A DNA stretch of 64,000 nucleotides, taken from NCBI GenBank assembly GCA_011391015.1, contig JAABRH010000002.1:1-64000 (forward strand), read 5' to 3'. The number at the start of each line of letters is the position of its first letter. The first letter of the stretch is position 1. Source of the stretch: Sulfurovum sp. GTDB taxonomy: Bacteria > Campylobacterota > Campylobacteria > Campylobacterales > Sulfurovaceae. The notes beneath the pieces are model-generated. The model saw only the letters and a program-made list of their open reading frames with translations, was not told where the DNA came from and ran no database searches. A program made the position numbers and the translations under genes. Below are positions 8,541 to 17,255 of the stretch, piece after piece.

Positions 8541-10607
8541 TTATATGCTTTGGACAAAAGAGCTTAAAATCTCTTTTTTGTTCCCGCCAAAGTTAATAAG
8601 CAGCTTATACTCTTTACCCGATTTGTTCGCCTCTTGCACACGACCTATGCCAAAAATCTTATGTTTGACAAGATCCCCTTTTTTAAAGGCTGAACTTTTA
8701 GTAATCTTCAGGCTGGTATCTTGGATGAGTCCTGCTTCACCCAAAAATCGGCTTTTGTCTATCATCTTGCGGCGGCCTTTGTAGAAACGGCTATCGACAT
8801 AACACAAGGTCAGATCAGATTTGGCTCTGGTGATAGCCACATAACCCAAACGGCGCTCCTCTTCCATATTGGTGCCTTCACCAAGCAGCGGAAAAAATTC
8901 CTCTTCTAACCCGATGACAAAAAGATGTTCAAACTCCAAGCCTTTGGCAGCGTGGATACTCATGATGGTAATCGCATTTTCTTCTATCTGGTCTTGATCG
9001 CTTTGAAGTGAGATGTCATTGAGAAATTCATCCAGACTCAGTTCAGGGTTTTTCAATATGGCATCTCTAAAGTATCCGTAAAACTCATCGATGTTTAAGA
9101 TGCGTTCAAAACCATCCGGCATCGGTGCATAATGGTTTTTAAATCCGATTCTCTCTTCAAAAAGGGTGATGAAATTACCCGGTGCGTGGTGTATCTCTTC
9201 TTGCAGTAACTCTATATCTTCTACCATTTTTCCCAGTGCGGTTAAGACTTTTTTGCTGGCAATAGAAGCAAGTTGGTCAGTCAGTGAGGTTTTGATGTAC
9301 TTAAAGAGCGAAGAGCCTGCATCATACGCTGCTTTTTGCAGTTTTTCAATGGATGCTTTGCCGATACCTCTTTTGGGTTTATTGATGATGCGCAGGAGCG
9401 AAAAGTCATCATGCGGGTTGGAAAGCACCCGAAGGTAAGAGATAAGATCTTTGATCTCAGCACGTTCATAAAAGCGCATCCCTCCGATAAGTTTAAAACT
9501 CAATCCCTCTTTGCCAAATCCTTCTTCCAGTGAACGTGAAAGGGCATTGATTCGGTAGAGTACAGCGATCTCATCAGGATTGGCACCGGACTCCAGAAGG
9601 TTTTTGATGGCGCGTGCAATGGCTCTTGCTTCCATCGACTCATCAAGCGAGTGAAGCAGTTTGACCTCTTGTCCTTCACCTTTGTGTGACGTGAGTTTTT
9701 TGCCCAGTCGTGTAGAGTTGTGTTCGATGAGGGTATTGGCTGCATGAAGGATGGGTTGGGTGGAGCGGTAGTTGGTTTCAAGTTTGACTGTTTTACATAC
9801 GCTAAAGTTATCGGCAAACTCCAAGATGTTGCGGATATTTGCACCTCTCCAACCATAGATGCTCTGGTCGTCATCTCCTACAACACAGAGGTTGTTGTGC
9901 TCTGAAGCAAGTAGCTGCAGAAGCTGAAACTGCAGCTCGTTGGTATCTTGGTATTCATCGACCATGATGTAGCGGTACCGTTTGCTTGTTTGGCGTCTGA
10001 TTTCATCATCCTGCTTGAGTATCTGGTAGCTCAGCATCAAAAGATCATCAAAATCAACCAAATTGTTTTCTTCGATATTGGCCTGATATTTCGCATAAAT
10101 GGCTGCGATTTGTTTGTAATCAGGCAGTTCTGCTTTTTCCAAAACGACTTCAGGGGAGAGGATAGAGTTTTTGTATTTTGAAATTTCTGAAGCGATAAAT
10201 GCGATGTTGAGTTCACTTTTGAGTTCTTTGGCTATGGAACGTAAAAGTCGTTTCTTGTCATCACTGTCTATGATTACAAAGGCATTGCTTCTGCCTAGTT
10301 TTTCGATGTGGAATTTTAAAAAAAGTAAACCAAACTTATGGAAAGTACACAGAAGCGGAGGATAGGAGAGCGAGTTGGGCATCAACTTGAGTGCGCGTTC
10401 TCTCATTTCGGCTGCGGCTTTGTTGGTAAAAGTAAGGGTAAGGGTATTGGCAGGGTCTATACCCACTTCGCCTACGAGATACGCCAGTCTAGCAGTCAGG
10501 GTTTTTGTTTTCCCGCTTCCTGCACCCGCAAGGATAAGCATCGCACCATCTATGTGCTCAACGGCTTCACGCTGTGATGGATTGAGAGAATGTAGTAGTG
10601 TTTCCAT
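8541..10607 (-). CDS. uvrD: UvrD/Rep-family ATP-dependent DNA helicase
   Basis: This superfamily 1A 3'-5' helicase has 688 residues. Visible motifs are Q-motif LNPSQREAV, Walker A ILAGAGSGKTKTL (near residue 29), DEYQDTN (motif II), QSIYGWRGA (motif III), TNYRSTQPIL (IV) and VAITRAKSDL (VI). UvrD helicases act in nucleotide excision and mismatch repair and at stalled forks. The C terminus (GDLVKHKIFGIGRVQE) resembles the PcrA/UvrD tail that binds RNA polymerase. UvrD, Rep or PcrA cannot be separated with certainty from sequence alone. Confidence 0.93.
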   Translation of the reverse strand: METLLHSLNPSQREAVEHIDGAMLILAGAGSGKTKTLTARLAYLVGEVGIDPANTLTLTFTNKAAAEMRERALKLMPNSLSYPPLLCTFHKFGLLFLKFHIEKLGRSNAFVIIDSDDKKRLLRSIAKELKSELNIAFIASEISKYKNSILSPEVVLEKAELPDYKQIAAIYAKYQANIEENNLVDFDDLLMLSYQILKQDDEIRRQTSKRYRYIMVDEYQDTNELQFQLLQLLASEHNNLCVVGDDDQSIYGWRGANIRNILEFADNFSVCKTVKLETNYRSTQPILHAANTLIEHNSTRLGKKLTSHKGEGQEVKLLHSLDESMEARAIARAIKNLLESGANPDEIAVLYRINALSRSLEEGFGKEGLSFKLIGGMRFYERAEIKDLISYLRVLSNPHDDFSLLRIINKPKRGIGKASIEKLQKAAYDAGSSLFKYIKTSLTDQLASIASKKVLTALGKMVEDIELLQEEIHHAPGNFITLFEERIGFKNHYAPMPDGFERILNIDEFYGYFRDAILKNPELSLDEFLNDISLQSDQDQIEENAITIMSIHAAKGLEFEHLFVIGLEEEFFPLLGEGTNMEEERRLGYVAITRAKSDLTLCYVDSRFYKGRRKMIDKSRFLGEAGLIQDTSLKITKSSAFKKGDLVKHKIFGIGRVQEANKSGKEYKLLINFGGNKKEILSSFVQSI

Positions 10608-10739
10608 TAGGGTTTTTGCTCCTGCTTAGTGTATTGATTATACCTTTTAAATGATTAGAATCGACATAAACAGTGTGTATTAACCTTTGATGCGTAAAAT
10701 AAAAATTATTCTAATAAGTACTACTTATGTTTAATTAAG

Positions 10740-10760
10740 TATAATTTGATATAATATAAT
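10740..10760 (+). promoter_or_regulatory. Three TATAAT boxes upstream of the LysR gene
   Basis: TATAAT occurs at 10740-10745, 10750-10755 and 10755-10760 in a very AT-rich stretch between the divergent helicase and LysR genes. Any of these could be the -10 of the LysR gene, giving a leader of about 45-65 nt. The gap of 10608-10811 holds no other gene. Confidence 0.5.
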
Positions 10761-10811
10761 TAATAACTAATCTATGTATAGTTGCATAAGAAAAATAAAG
10801 GAAAAAAATTC

Positions 10812-11714
10812 ATGTTAAAAGATTTTGTAAAATTAGAAACATTTTTAACCGTAGCACGCGAAAGAAGTTTCTCTAAAGCCTCTTCAAAGTTGGGGATTTC
10901 TCAGCCGGCTGTCACACAGCAGATAAAATTTATCGAAAAATATCTGGGTGCAAAGATTATTGAGCGTAAAAAAAACGGTATCAAACTGACCAATGAGGGT
11001 GAAGAGCTCTATAAGGTTGCAACCAGACTTGAAAAAGAGATACACTCTGCCGAGCAGGATGTCTTAAAAATCATCAATAAAGAAATTACATTTAGACTGG
11101 GCGCATCCTATACGATAGGAACCTATATCATTCCTGGGCAATGCCTCAACACAGTAGGTGAAGCCATCCATAACAGTGTGCAACTCGATATCGATGTGAG
11201 TGATAAGATAGTGGAGAAACTTAAAGACAGAAAACTCGATGTGGGCTTGATTGAATCACCGATTATGGATAGTGATTTGATTTACAGAGAATGGCTTGAA
11301 GATGAGCTGGTTTTGGTGAGTAACGTGCCTATCCCAAAAATCGTTAAGACTGAAGAGCTTTATACTTTTGATTGGATTTGCCGTAATGAGACTTCGCATA
11401 CACGAAAAGTGGTTGCCGAAGTGTTTGAAGAGCTAGGTGTTTCTTGTAAAAATTTTAATGTGCTTTCTGAAGTAAGCAACACTACCACTGTTCTACAAAC
11501 CATCAAAAAAAGTGATAGAAATCCAGAGAGACCTGTCGTGTCCATCTTGTCAAAATATGCCATCATGGATGAAGTGGCAAACGGAGAGCTTTTTGAGGCA
11601 AGACTCAGAGGCTATACGATGTCAAGAAACTTTTATATCGTCTACTCCAAAGAAAATAAGCACAATGCCTATGTGGATCAAGTGGTCAATTTTATCTTAG
11701 CGGGTCACTGCTAA
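10812..11714 (+). CDS. LysR-type transcriptional regulator
   Basis: The 300-residue protein has an N-terminal winged helix-turn-helix (FLTVARERSFSKASSKLGISQPAVTQQIKFIE, about residues 10-42) and a C-terminal periplasmic-binding-type sensor domain, as in all LysR proteins. The ATG at 10812 is chosen because an AAGGA site is 8 nt upstream; the frame is open further upstream to 10782. It is divergent from the helicase and convergent with the next gene, overlapping it by 4 bp. The target genes and effector cannot be read here. The nearby cysK makes sulfur metabolism possible, but this is only a guess. Confidence 0.9.
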   Translation: MLKDFVKLETFLTVARERSFSKASSKLGISQPAVTQQIKFIEKYLGAKIIERKKNGIKLTNEGEELYKVATRLEKEIHSAEQDVLKIINKEITFRLGASYTIGTYIIPGQCLNTVGEAIHNSVQLDIDVSDKIVEKLKDRKLDVGLIESPIMDSDLIYREWLEDELVLVSNVPIPKIVKTEELYTFDWICRNETSHTRKVVAEVFEELGVSCKNFNVLSEVSNTTTVLQTIKKSDRNPERPVVSILSKYAIMDEVANGELFEARLRGYTMSRNFYIVYSKENKHNAYVDQVVNFILAGHC

Positions 11715-12196
11715 GATTGTTTTTTGCTCCCGAGAAGTTTTTTATTTTCAGGGTTTTTTAAAAGTGCTTCCATAGATGTTTTTTTGGAGGCATTTTTGTT
11801 TGAATCGTTTAGCAGGCTTGCTTCTTTATTCTCTGGTGGTTTAGGGTCTGCAAAGTTAATCACAATCGGATTGTCGCCTACAAAAATTTGTCTAATCGCA
11901 AGCAGAGGCACTGAGACGACTGAGCCAAAATTTTCACTTCCGAATCCTGCTTCAAAAACACAGTATTCCTCTTGTATATGGGCACTTTCAAAGGTAAATC
12001 CACCGAGTATAAAGAGTACTGTATGGTCAAAATTATCTTTGATGGAACGAGGAAGTTCTGGTGTAAAGGTAATATATTTTACTTCGCAGGCAAGTGCAAA
12101 TTCTTGATCACTTTCAAATAAATAGTTAATCGTTTTAGAGAGGTGTTCCTGCATCAAGGTACGATACTGTGGAGTATTAAAGAGGTTTTTACTCAT
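11711..12196 (-). CDS. SspB-like protein, possible ClpXP adaptor
   Basis: The 161-residue protein has a core (about residues 30-115) that follows the SspB pattern: a short beta segment, then FEAGFGSENFGSVVSVPLLAIRQIFVGDN, which resembles the SspB stretch with its VSVPL...I motif. SspB delivers ssrA-tagged proteins to ClpXP. A disordered linker rich in N, K and E follows and ends in a short basic tail, as in SspB, whose C-terminal end binds ClpX. Similarity is recognised by eye, so this is a candidate only. It is the last gene of the minus-strand block after the PabC-like gene. Confidence 0.55.
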   Translation of the reverse strand: MSKNLFNTPQYRTLMQEHLSKTINYLFESDQEFALACEVKYITFTPELPRSIKDNFDHTVLFILGGFTFESAHIQEEYCVFEAGFGSENFGSVVSVPLLAIRQIFVGDNPIVINFADPKPPENKEASLLNDSNKNASKKTSMEALLKNPENKKLLGSKKQS

Positions 12197-12207
12197 AAGG
12201 CTTGCCT

Positions 12208-12810
12208 TTACTTGTCGTAGATATTGAAGTGATTTAAGATGTTAAATCCTATCATAGCATTCATTAGAGCTACTTGTTTAAAAGAAGAGAGATCTTCTTT
12301 TTTGATGGCTGCGGGGTTTAAAAAACCTTCGTCTATCAGTTTGGCTCTCATGGTGCCTTTAAGCAGCGGTTTCTGGGGTGTAACCCAGTGTTTTCCATCA
12401 TAGAATGCAACATTGGCGATGGTGGTATCGGTGAGGTACCCTTCTTTTTCTATCAGTACTTCATCGACATCCGGGTTGGATGAGAGCAGTGCATCAAGGG
12501 CAGACCGGTCGGCATATTTGACCCCATACTCTAAGTTTGAAGGTACAATCTTCAACGCATTGATTGTTTTAGGGATATAGGGAAAGTACTCTACCGTTTG
12601 CACCGTGTGTGCATAGCGTATGCGACAACGATAGAGACCGTGTCGGGGTGGATGAATTACACTTAAAAGATCAAGTGTGTCGGTGCTGCCAAAAAGCTGT
12701 TGACGGCTTTGATTGCAACGGGCTTGATGGTATGTTAGATTGTGTATCTGGGCATCTTCTATTTTGATGCTTTCAAGCAGAAGAGGTGTTTCGGTCTTGA
12801 CTTGCTTCAT
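12208..12810 (-). CDS. Class IV aminotransferase-like protein (PabC/aminodeoxychorismate lyase type)
   Basis: The 200-residue protein has the fold-type IV PLP pattern: DEVLIEKEGYLTDTTIANVAFYDG followed by PQKPLLKGTMRAKL. PabC releases p-aminobenzoate from aminodeoxychorismate for folate synthesis. The protein is shorter than typical PabC (about 270), with a reduced N-terminal part in which a Lys/Arg-rich RCRIRYAHT segment stands where the PLP lysine region is expected; the catalytic lysine is not obvious. It overlaps cysK by 4 bp. An N-terminal partner PabA/PabB is not in the window. Confidence 0.7.
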   Translation of the reverse strand: MKQVKTETPLLLESIKIEDAQIHNLTYHQARCNQSRQQLFGSTDTLDLLSVIHPPRHGLYRCRIRYAHTVQTVEYFPYIPKTINALKIVPSNLEYGVKYADRSALDALLSSNPDVDEVLIEKEGYLTDTTIANVAFYDGKHWVTPQKPLLKGTMRAKLIDEGFLNPAAIKKEDLSSFKQVALMNAMIGFNILNHFNIYDK

Positions 12811-13730
12811 AAGCAGCCAAAAAGTTCCGTGGAAAGATAACGTTCAGCGCTATCACAAAGGATGGTGACAATCGTTTTGCCTTTGTTTTCAGGTCTGCTT
12901 GCAAGGGTGTACGCAGCATGCAGATTGGCACCTGCGGAGATACCGATGAGCAGTCCTTCGGTTTTGGCAATCTTTTGTGCCATTGCAAAAGAGTCCTCAT
13001 CGCTCACACAGAGGATTTCATCGTAGATATTTGTGTTCAGTATCTGGGGTACAAATCCTGCACCGATACCTTGGATTTTATGGGGTCCTGCTTTTTTGCC
13101 ACTCAGTACCGCTGAGGCAGAGGGTTCGACAGCGACTATTTTGATAGCAGGGAGGTGTGCTTTGAGTACCTCGGCAGTACCTGTGAGTGTACCGCCTGTA
13201 CCTACTGAGGCGACAAAGATATCTATATTTTTTTCTGTATCTTTGAGTATCTCCGGTGCAGTGGTATTGCGGTGGATGCTGGGGTTGTGCGGGTTGTTGA
13301 ACTGTTGTAGGACTTTGGCATTGTCAAGCTCTTTTTCCAAAGAAGCTGCTTTGTTTATGGCGCCGGACATCCCTTCGGTTGCGGGGGTAAGTACCAGTTT
13401 GGCACCTAAGTGTGTCAGGATTCTTCTGCGTTCTATACTCATCGATTCGGGCATGGTTAAGATTAGTTTTAAGCCTTTAGCCGCACATATTGCTGCCAAG
13501 CCTATGCCTGTATTGCCGCTTGTGGGTTCTATGATGGTTGTGGAGTGATTGATCTCTCCCGATTTAAGCGCTTCATTGATCATATTGAATGCGATACGGT
13601 CTTTGACCGAACTGGTGGGATTCATAAATTCGCATTTTCCCAAGATGGTAACCCCGGTTTCACCCGAAAGTGAGTTGATTCTCACTATGGGGGTATTGCC
13701 TATCAGTTCTTCTATGTTGTTTGCAATCAT
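12807..13730 (-). CDS. cysK: Cysteine synthase (O-acetylserine sulfhydrylase)
   Basis: The enzyme makes cysteine from O-acetylserine and sulfide with PLP. The 307-residue protein has the PLP-lysine motif PTSSVKDRIAFNMI (lysine near residue 43), the substrate loop PTSGNTGIGLA and the phosphate-binding SVGTGGTLTG. Length and motifs are typical of CysK; a CysM role is not excluded. It lies downstream of pyrC and overlaps the PabC-like gene by 4 bp. Confidence 0.94.
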   Translation of the reverse strand: MIANNIEELIGNTPIVRINSLSGETGVTILGKCEFMNPTSSVKDRIAFNMINEALKSGEINHSTTIIEPTSGNTGIGLAAICAAKGLKLILTMPESMSIERRRILTHLGAKLVLTPATEGMSGAINKAASLEKELDNAKVLQQFNNPHNPSIHRNTTAPEILKDTEKNIDIFVASVGTGGTLTGTAEVLKAHLPAIKIVAVEPSASAVLSGKKAGPHKIQGIGAGFVPQILNTNIYDEILCVSDEDSFAMAQKIAKTEGLLIGISAGANLHAAYTLASRPENKGKTIVTILCDSAERYLSTELFGCL

Positions 13731-13746
13731 CTGTAGCCCCTTTATA

Positions 13747-14760
13747 TTAGCTGTTAACTTCTTCTATAGTATATGCAATTTCTTCTCCAGCATACATCGG
13801 TACAACACCTTTGTAGTCTGAAGGGACGTGAAAACTTTGTTTTTTAAGCCTTACGGTTTTCACCAAAGGTTTAAGTTTGTAAATCCTTTGGGCATTGCCA
13901 GAGATAAATGACTGAAGATGCTCAAGAGGTGCGTTTTCTTTTTCAAAAAGTTCAGCCAAAATCTGTAATGCAAGGGGTGCGGTAAACACTCCTGCAGCGC
14001 AACCGCAAGACTCTTTTGCGTGTTTTGGGTGGGGTGCTGAGTCTGATCCGAACATCACTTTGGGGTGACCTGAAAGTACAGCATCCAGCAGAGCTTCTTT
14101 GTCTTCTGGGCGTTTGGCGATAGGTTTGCAAAAAAGATGCGGTCTGAGCATACCGCCTGCTAAATCATCTAGGGTGATCAGCAGATGGTGCACGGTAATA
14201 GTGGCATAGAGATTTTCAAACCGCTCAAGTGCAGCAACACTCTCTTTGGTAGTGATATGTTCCATAATGATGACGAGTTTAGGAAATGCGCGTGCCAGTT
14301 TTTCATAGATACTTACAAATTCTGCTTCTCTGTCCATCACAAACCCATTGGTCTCACCATGGACACATAAGGGGATACCCAGTTCACTCATTGCTTCAAG
14401 AGCAGGACGCAACTCTTCCACATCAAACCCGCTCACGCCGCCTTCAGAATTGGTGGTGATACCTGCAGGATAAAGCTTGATAGCGGTAATCTCTTCTTTA
14501 ATAGATGTCAAAAAAGCTTTGTCGTAAGAGGGTTTGAAAAAGAGTGTCATGTAGGGTGTAAACGTCTCATTTCCGATGGCAGCCATGATACGCTGTTTAT
14601 ATGCTATGACCTCGTCTTTGGTGCTTAAAGGCGGTACAAGGTTAGGCATGATGAGGGCGCCTGCAAAAGTATGGGCACTCTCTTTGGCAATGTTCTTGAG
14701 CATCTCCCCATCTCTGAGGTGCAAGTGCATATCAAGCGGGCTTAGAAGCGTTAATGACAT
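13747..14760 (-). CDS. pyrC: Dihydroorotase PyrC
   Basis: PyrC closes carbamoyl aspartate to dihydroorotate in pyrimidine synthesis. The 337-residue protein shows the zinc-binding DMHLHLRDG motif near the N terminus, the KLYPAG lysine region, LCVHGE, and the GSDSAPH motif near residue 240. This is the type II (E. coli-like) dihydroorotase. The ATG at 14760 has an AAGGA site 6-7 nt upstream. The start lies inside the end of yidD (29-bp overlap). Confidence 0.95.
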   Translation of the reverse strand: MSLTLLSPLDMHLHLRDGEMLKNIAKESAHTFAGALIMPNLVPPLSTKDEVIAYKQRIMAAIGNETFTPYMTLFFKPSYDKAFLTSIKEEITAIKLYPAGITTNSEGGVSGFDVEELRPALEAMSELGIPLCVHGETNGFVMDREAEFVSIYEKLARAFPKLVIIMEHITTKESVAALERFENLYATITVHHLLITLDDLAGGMLRPHLFCKPIAKRPEDKEALLDAVLSGHPKVMFGSDSAPHPKHAKESCGCAAGVFTAPLALQILAELFEKENAPLEHLQSFISGNAQRIYKLKPLVKTVRLKKQSFHVPSDYKGVVPMYAGEEIAYTIEEVNS

Positions 14761-15124
14761 CAAAATCCTTTATTATAGCGTAGCGTGTATTGGTTTTATC
14801 GGTACTTTTTGGTACCAGCCAATAAATGATGTTGATTTTGCCACAAAAAGGTTTAAGTCTGAGTAAACAGCTGTGTTTGTGCGGCATAAACGTTACAACG
14901 GGGTAATCTATGCCACCTTCAAAGAAGGGATTGCAGCGTAAAATGCGCAGGGAACTCTCTATCAATGCTCTATGCGGGGCATTGAACTCTAACTGCCACG
15001 CGGCATACTCCGAACAACTCGGATAATAGCGACACGATGCAGGCAGCATTTTCGAGATATATTGATACCCTTTGATAGGAGCTTGAAAAATTTTTTTAAC
15101 AGAAAATGCTGGCGCAGATTGCAT
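14732..15124 (-). CDS. yidD: Membrane protein insertion efficiency factor YidD
   Basis: The 130-residue protein has the YidD signature CRYYPSCSEYA and the following RILRCNPFFEGGIDYP. YidD is a small membrane-associated protein that aids YidC-dependent insertion. It is longer than the usual 75-110 residues; the C-terminal part (about residues 85-130) is variable and runs into the start of pyrC. It is not next to rpmH-rnpA-yidC here. An AAGGGA site supports the ATG at 15124. Confidence 0.88.
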   Translation of the reverse strand: MQSAPAFSVKKIFQAPIKGYQYISKMLPASCRYYPSCSEYAAWQLEFNAPHRALIESSLRILRCNPFFEGGIDYPVVTFMPHKHSCLLRLKPFCGKINIIYWLVPKSTDKTNTRYAIIKDFDVINASKPA

Positions 15125-15250
15125 GATATCCCTTATGTCTAAGCGTAGCGTTGATTATAGTTGAATTGTGTCACTGTGTCAATTTTTACCCTTTGGTTCC
15201 GTGTTTTCAAAGCGTCTATAGAGAAGAAGCTAAGAAGAAGCATACTTGGC

Positions 15251-15256
15251 TATAAT
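15251..15256 (+). promoter_or_regulatory. -10 box TATAAT directly upstream of the CHAD gene
   Basis: TATAAT ends 7 bp before the ATG at 15264. Transcription would therefore start at or next to the start codon, giving a leaderless mRNA. No ribosome-binding site is visible between them. Confidence 0.55.
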
Positions 15257-15263
15257 CACCCCT

Positions 15264-16631
15264 ATGAACACGATACAACAGACATTTTTAATCTCAGCAG
15301 ACATTGGGCGCTGGCTCGAAAAACAGACAGTTGCTACAGACAAGATAGAACAGTTTTATGTCAAGCCCGATATCGGCACACACTGTTACTATGCTAAACA
15401 CTTTCCCGACACCTATACTAAAGTCACCATAAGCAAAGAAGAGGGTGAAATGGTAGTGCCTGTGAGCAAAGAGGTTTATCTTGCACACAGTGACCAACGT
15501 GTGGGTATCAAGCTGGTTAAAAATGTGAGTACGGTCTGCATTGCAGATGAAGTGTTTGAATTTAGAATGTACGAAAGAGGTCTTGAAGGGCTTTGTATCC
15601 TTGTTGCAACCTTTAAAAATGAAAAATCCGCGCGTGAATCTGAAGTCTTAGAGACATTACAACCTTTCATACTCAAGCAGATCAGCAAAGATGCAAAATA
15701 CACCGAAGAAGCGTTGAGTCTCTATGGTAAACCGATGGAGTACAACCTCGATAAATTGTATGAGAAAATCGATGCGTTTGAAGCCTCCAACCTCTTCTTT
15801 TGGCAAGTTCCCACACGGCTCTATGTGCGTGACGGTGTGGCACTCATACTTTATAAAAACATTCGTCTCCTCAATTATTATAAAGTAGCGTTTCAAAACA
15901 AACATAGCAGTGCAACGCTGCATCGTTTGCGTGTGCTGTTACGCCGAACCGCTACCATTTTGGAGACATTTTCAGATCTTTTCAGCCCTTATGTACAGCG
16001 TTTTTGTGTCAATTTGTTGTTGCGCTATCATGAAGAGACCAAATTTTTACGTTATCTCTATTTTCTGGATGAACTGTGTGCTACACGGGAAGATGCCAAG
16101 ATGAGTCTCTACAGTGAACTCAATAGCCTTACAAAACAAGAAGAAAGAGCCGTGATGCAAATGCTGCTTTCAAGACCGTTTGTGCATTTGATTCAGATAC
16201 TCTCACGAGAGTTGCATGAGGGTGAGATTCAACGCTTTACTTCTTTGCAGCAAGAGGTGAAAATTGCGGTAAAAAAACATTTGAGACGATTTGAAAAGTT
16301 GTTGGCGCAAACCAAAGAAGGCTATGATGAGCCACTGCTTGAACAGCTTTATGCCGCTTTGGACACGTTGCAGACACATTTGGAGGATTTTTTCCATATT
16401 ATCGGTGAAAAAGAGGTGCAGACGATTGTCGATGAGTTAAACATCCTGCTCAAACCCTTGCGTGAATGGCGCAACTGCAAAGAGCGCGCACTCATTTTGA
16501 CACACATCAAAAAACACGCAAGCAACACCGCGCTGGACACCGACCCACTTTTGTGCGAACATGAAGCGATGCTAGAAGAAAAGATAGAAGCAGCGCTTAA
16601 ACTGCTCAGAAGTTCAACGTTTTATATCTGA
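15264..16631 (+). CDS. CHAD domain protein with CYTH-like N-terminal part
   Basis: The 455-residue protein has a C-terminal helical CHAD domain beginning near residue 210 (TLHRLRVLLRRTATILETFSDLF, a basic H-x2-R-V-x2-R-R pattern). CHAD domains bind polyphosphate. The first 190 residues contain beta-type segments like CYTH triphosphate-tunnel proteins, but the EXEXK motif is not clear, so that half is tentative. A TATAAT 7 bp before the ATG suggests a leaderless transcript. It is convergent with the toxin gene downstream. Confidence 0.7.
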   Translation: MNTIQQTFLISADIGRWLEKQTVATDKIEQFYVKPDIGTHCYYAKHFPDTYTKVTISKEEGEMVVPVSKEVYLAHSDQRVGIKLVKNVSTVCIADEVFEFRMYERGLEGLCILVATFKNEKSARESEVLETLQPFILKQISKDAKYTEEALSLYGKPMEYNLDKLYEKIDAFEASNLFFWQVPTRLYVRDGVALILYKNIRLLNYYKVAFQNKHSSATLHRLRVLLRRTATILETFSDLFSPYVQRFCVNLLLRYHEETKFLRYLYFLDELCATREDAKMSLYSELNSLTKQEERAVMQMLLSRPFVHLIQILSRELHEGEIQRFTSLQQEVKIAVKKHLRRFEKLLAQTKEGYDEPLLEQLYAALDTLQTHLEDFFHIIGEKEVQTIVDELNILLKPLREWRNCKERALILTHIKKHASNTALDTDPLLCEHEAMLEEKIEAALKLLRSSTFYI

Positions 16632-16646
16632 TGTCAATGAATCAGT

Positions 16647-16931
16647 CTATAGACTCGGTAAGTTTTCTTTGTAGATAGTGAGAACAAGAATATCTTTTTC
16701 TTGTATTTGATAAAGAATGGTGTAGTGTTGATGTACCAATTTGCGTATATCCTTACCAAACTCTTCTGCTGGTCTACCCATTTTGGGGAATGTAGTCAGT
16801 GACACGATAATATGTTTTTTTAACGCAAGAATAAATCCAATCGTTATTTTTTTTGACTCACTTTGGAGATATATAAAATCAGCAATTTCCTCGAGACGCT
16901 CATAAAATTTCGGCGTGAATTTAATCTTCAT
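16647..16931 (-). CDS. RelE/ParE-family toxin
   Basis: The 94-residue basic protein has the RelE/ParE pattern: MKIKFTPKFYERLEEIADFI, a central FPKMGRPAEEFGKDIRKLVHQHYTILYQI and a C-terminal beta strand. ParE toxins poison gyrase, while RelE toxins cut mRNA on the ribosome; the sequence looks closer to ParE (GRP..G.DIRKL...Y.I.Y). It overlaps the antitoxin gene by 11 bp, the usual toxin-after-antitoxin order. Confidence 0.85.
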   Translation of the reverse strand: MKIKFTPKFYERLEEIADFIYLQSESKKITIGFILALKKHIIVSLTTFPKMGRPAEEFGKDIRKLVHQHYTILYQIQEKDILVLTIYKENLPSL

Positions 16932-17175
16932 ATTTGCTCAGTAGTACATCAAAGACTTCATCGGCTTCCATAAGGTCATTCATCTCCACTTGACGCAGAG
17001 CTTCCTGTACATCCCGTTTGACTTGCATGTGTGTACGGTTATACTCATCCATGGAGAGTATGACGACCGATTTATCATTTTTGGTCGTGATGATGACCTC
17101 TTCGTTGTTGTCGCACACAGCATCGATGATGGCTTTGAGGTTATTTCTGGCGTGAGAGTAGTTGACTGCCTGCAT
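16921..17175 (-). CDS. Phd/YefM-family antitoxin
   Basis: The 84-residue protein begins MQAVNYSHARNNLKAIIDAV and has the EVIITTKNDKSVVILSMDEYN block of Phd/YefM proteins. The family binds its own promoter with the N-terminal part and neutralises the toxin with the C-terminal helix. The ATG at 17175 has an AAAAGGA site; an upstream reading from 17205 is less likely. It is cotranscribed with the ParE/RelE-type toxin. Confidence 0.87.
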   Translation of the reverse strand: MQAVNYSHARNNLKAIIDAVCDNNEEVIITTKNDKSVVILSMDEYNRTHMQVKRDVQEALRQVEMNDLMEADEVFDVLLSKYED

Positions 17176-17255
17176 AAAAAATCCTTTTGTACAATATATT
17201 GACAAGTTTAGCTTAAATGTTAGTGGGTGTCAAGGCGGAGTTTGGGTAAAAAGAC

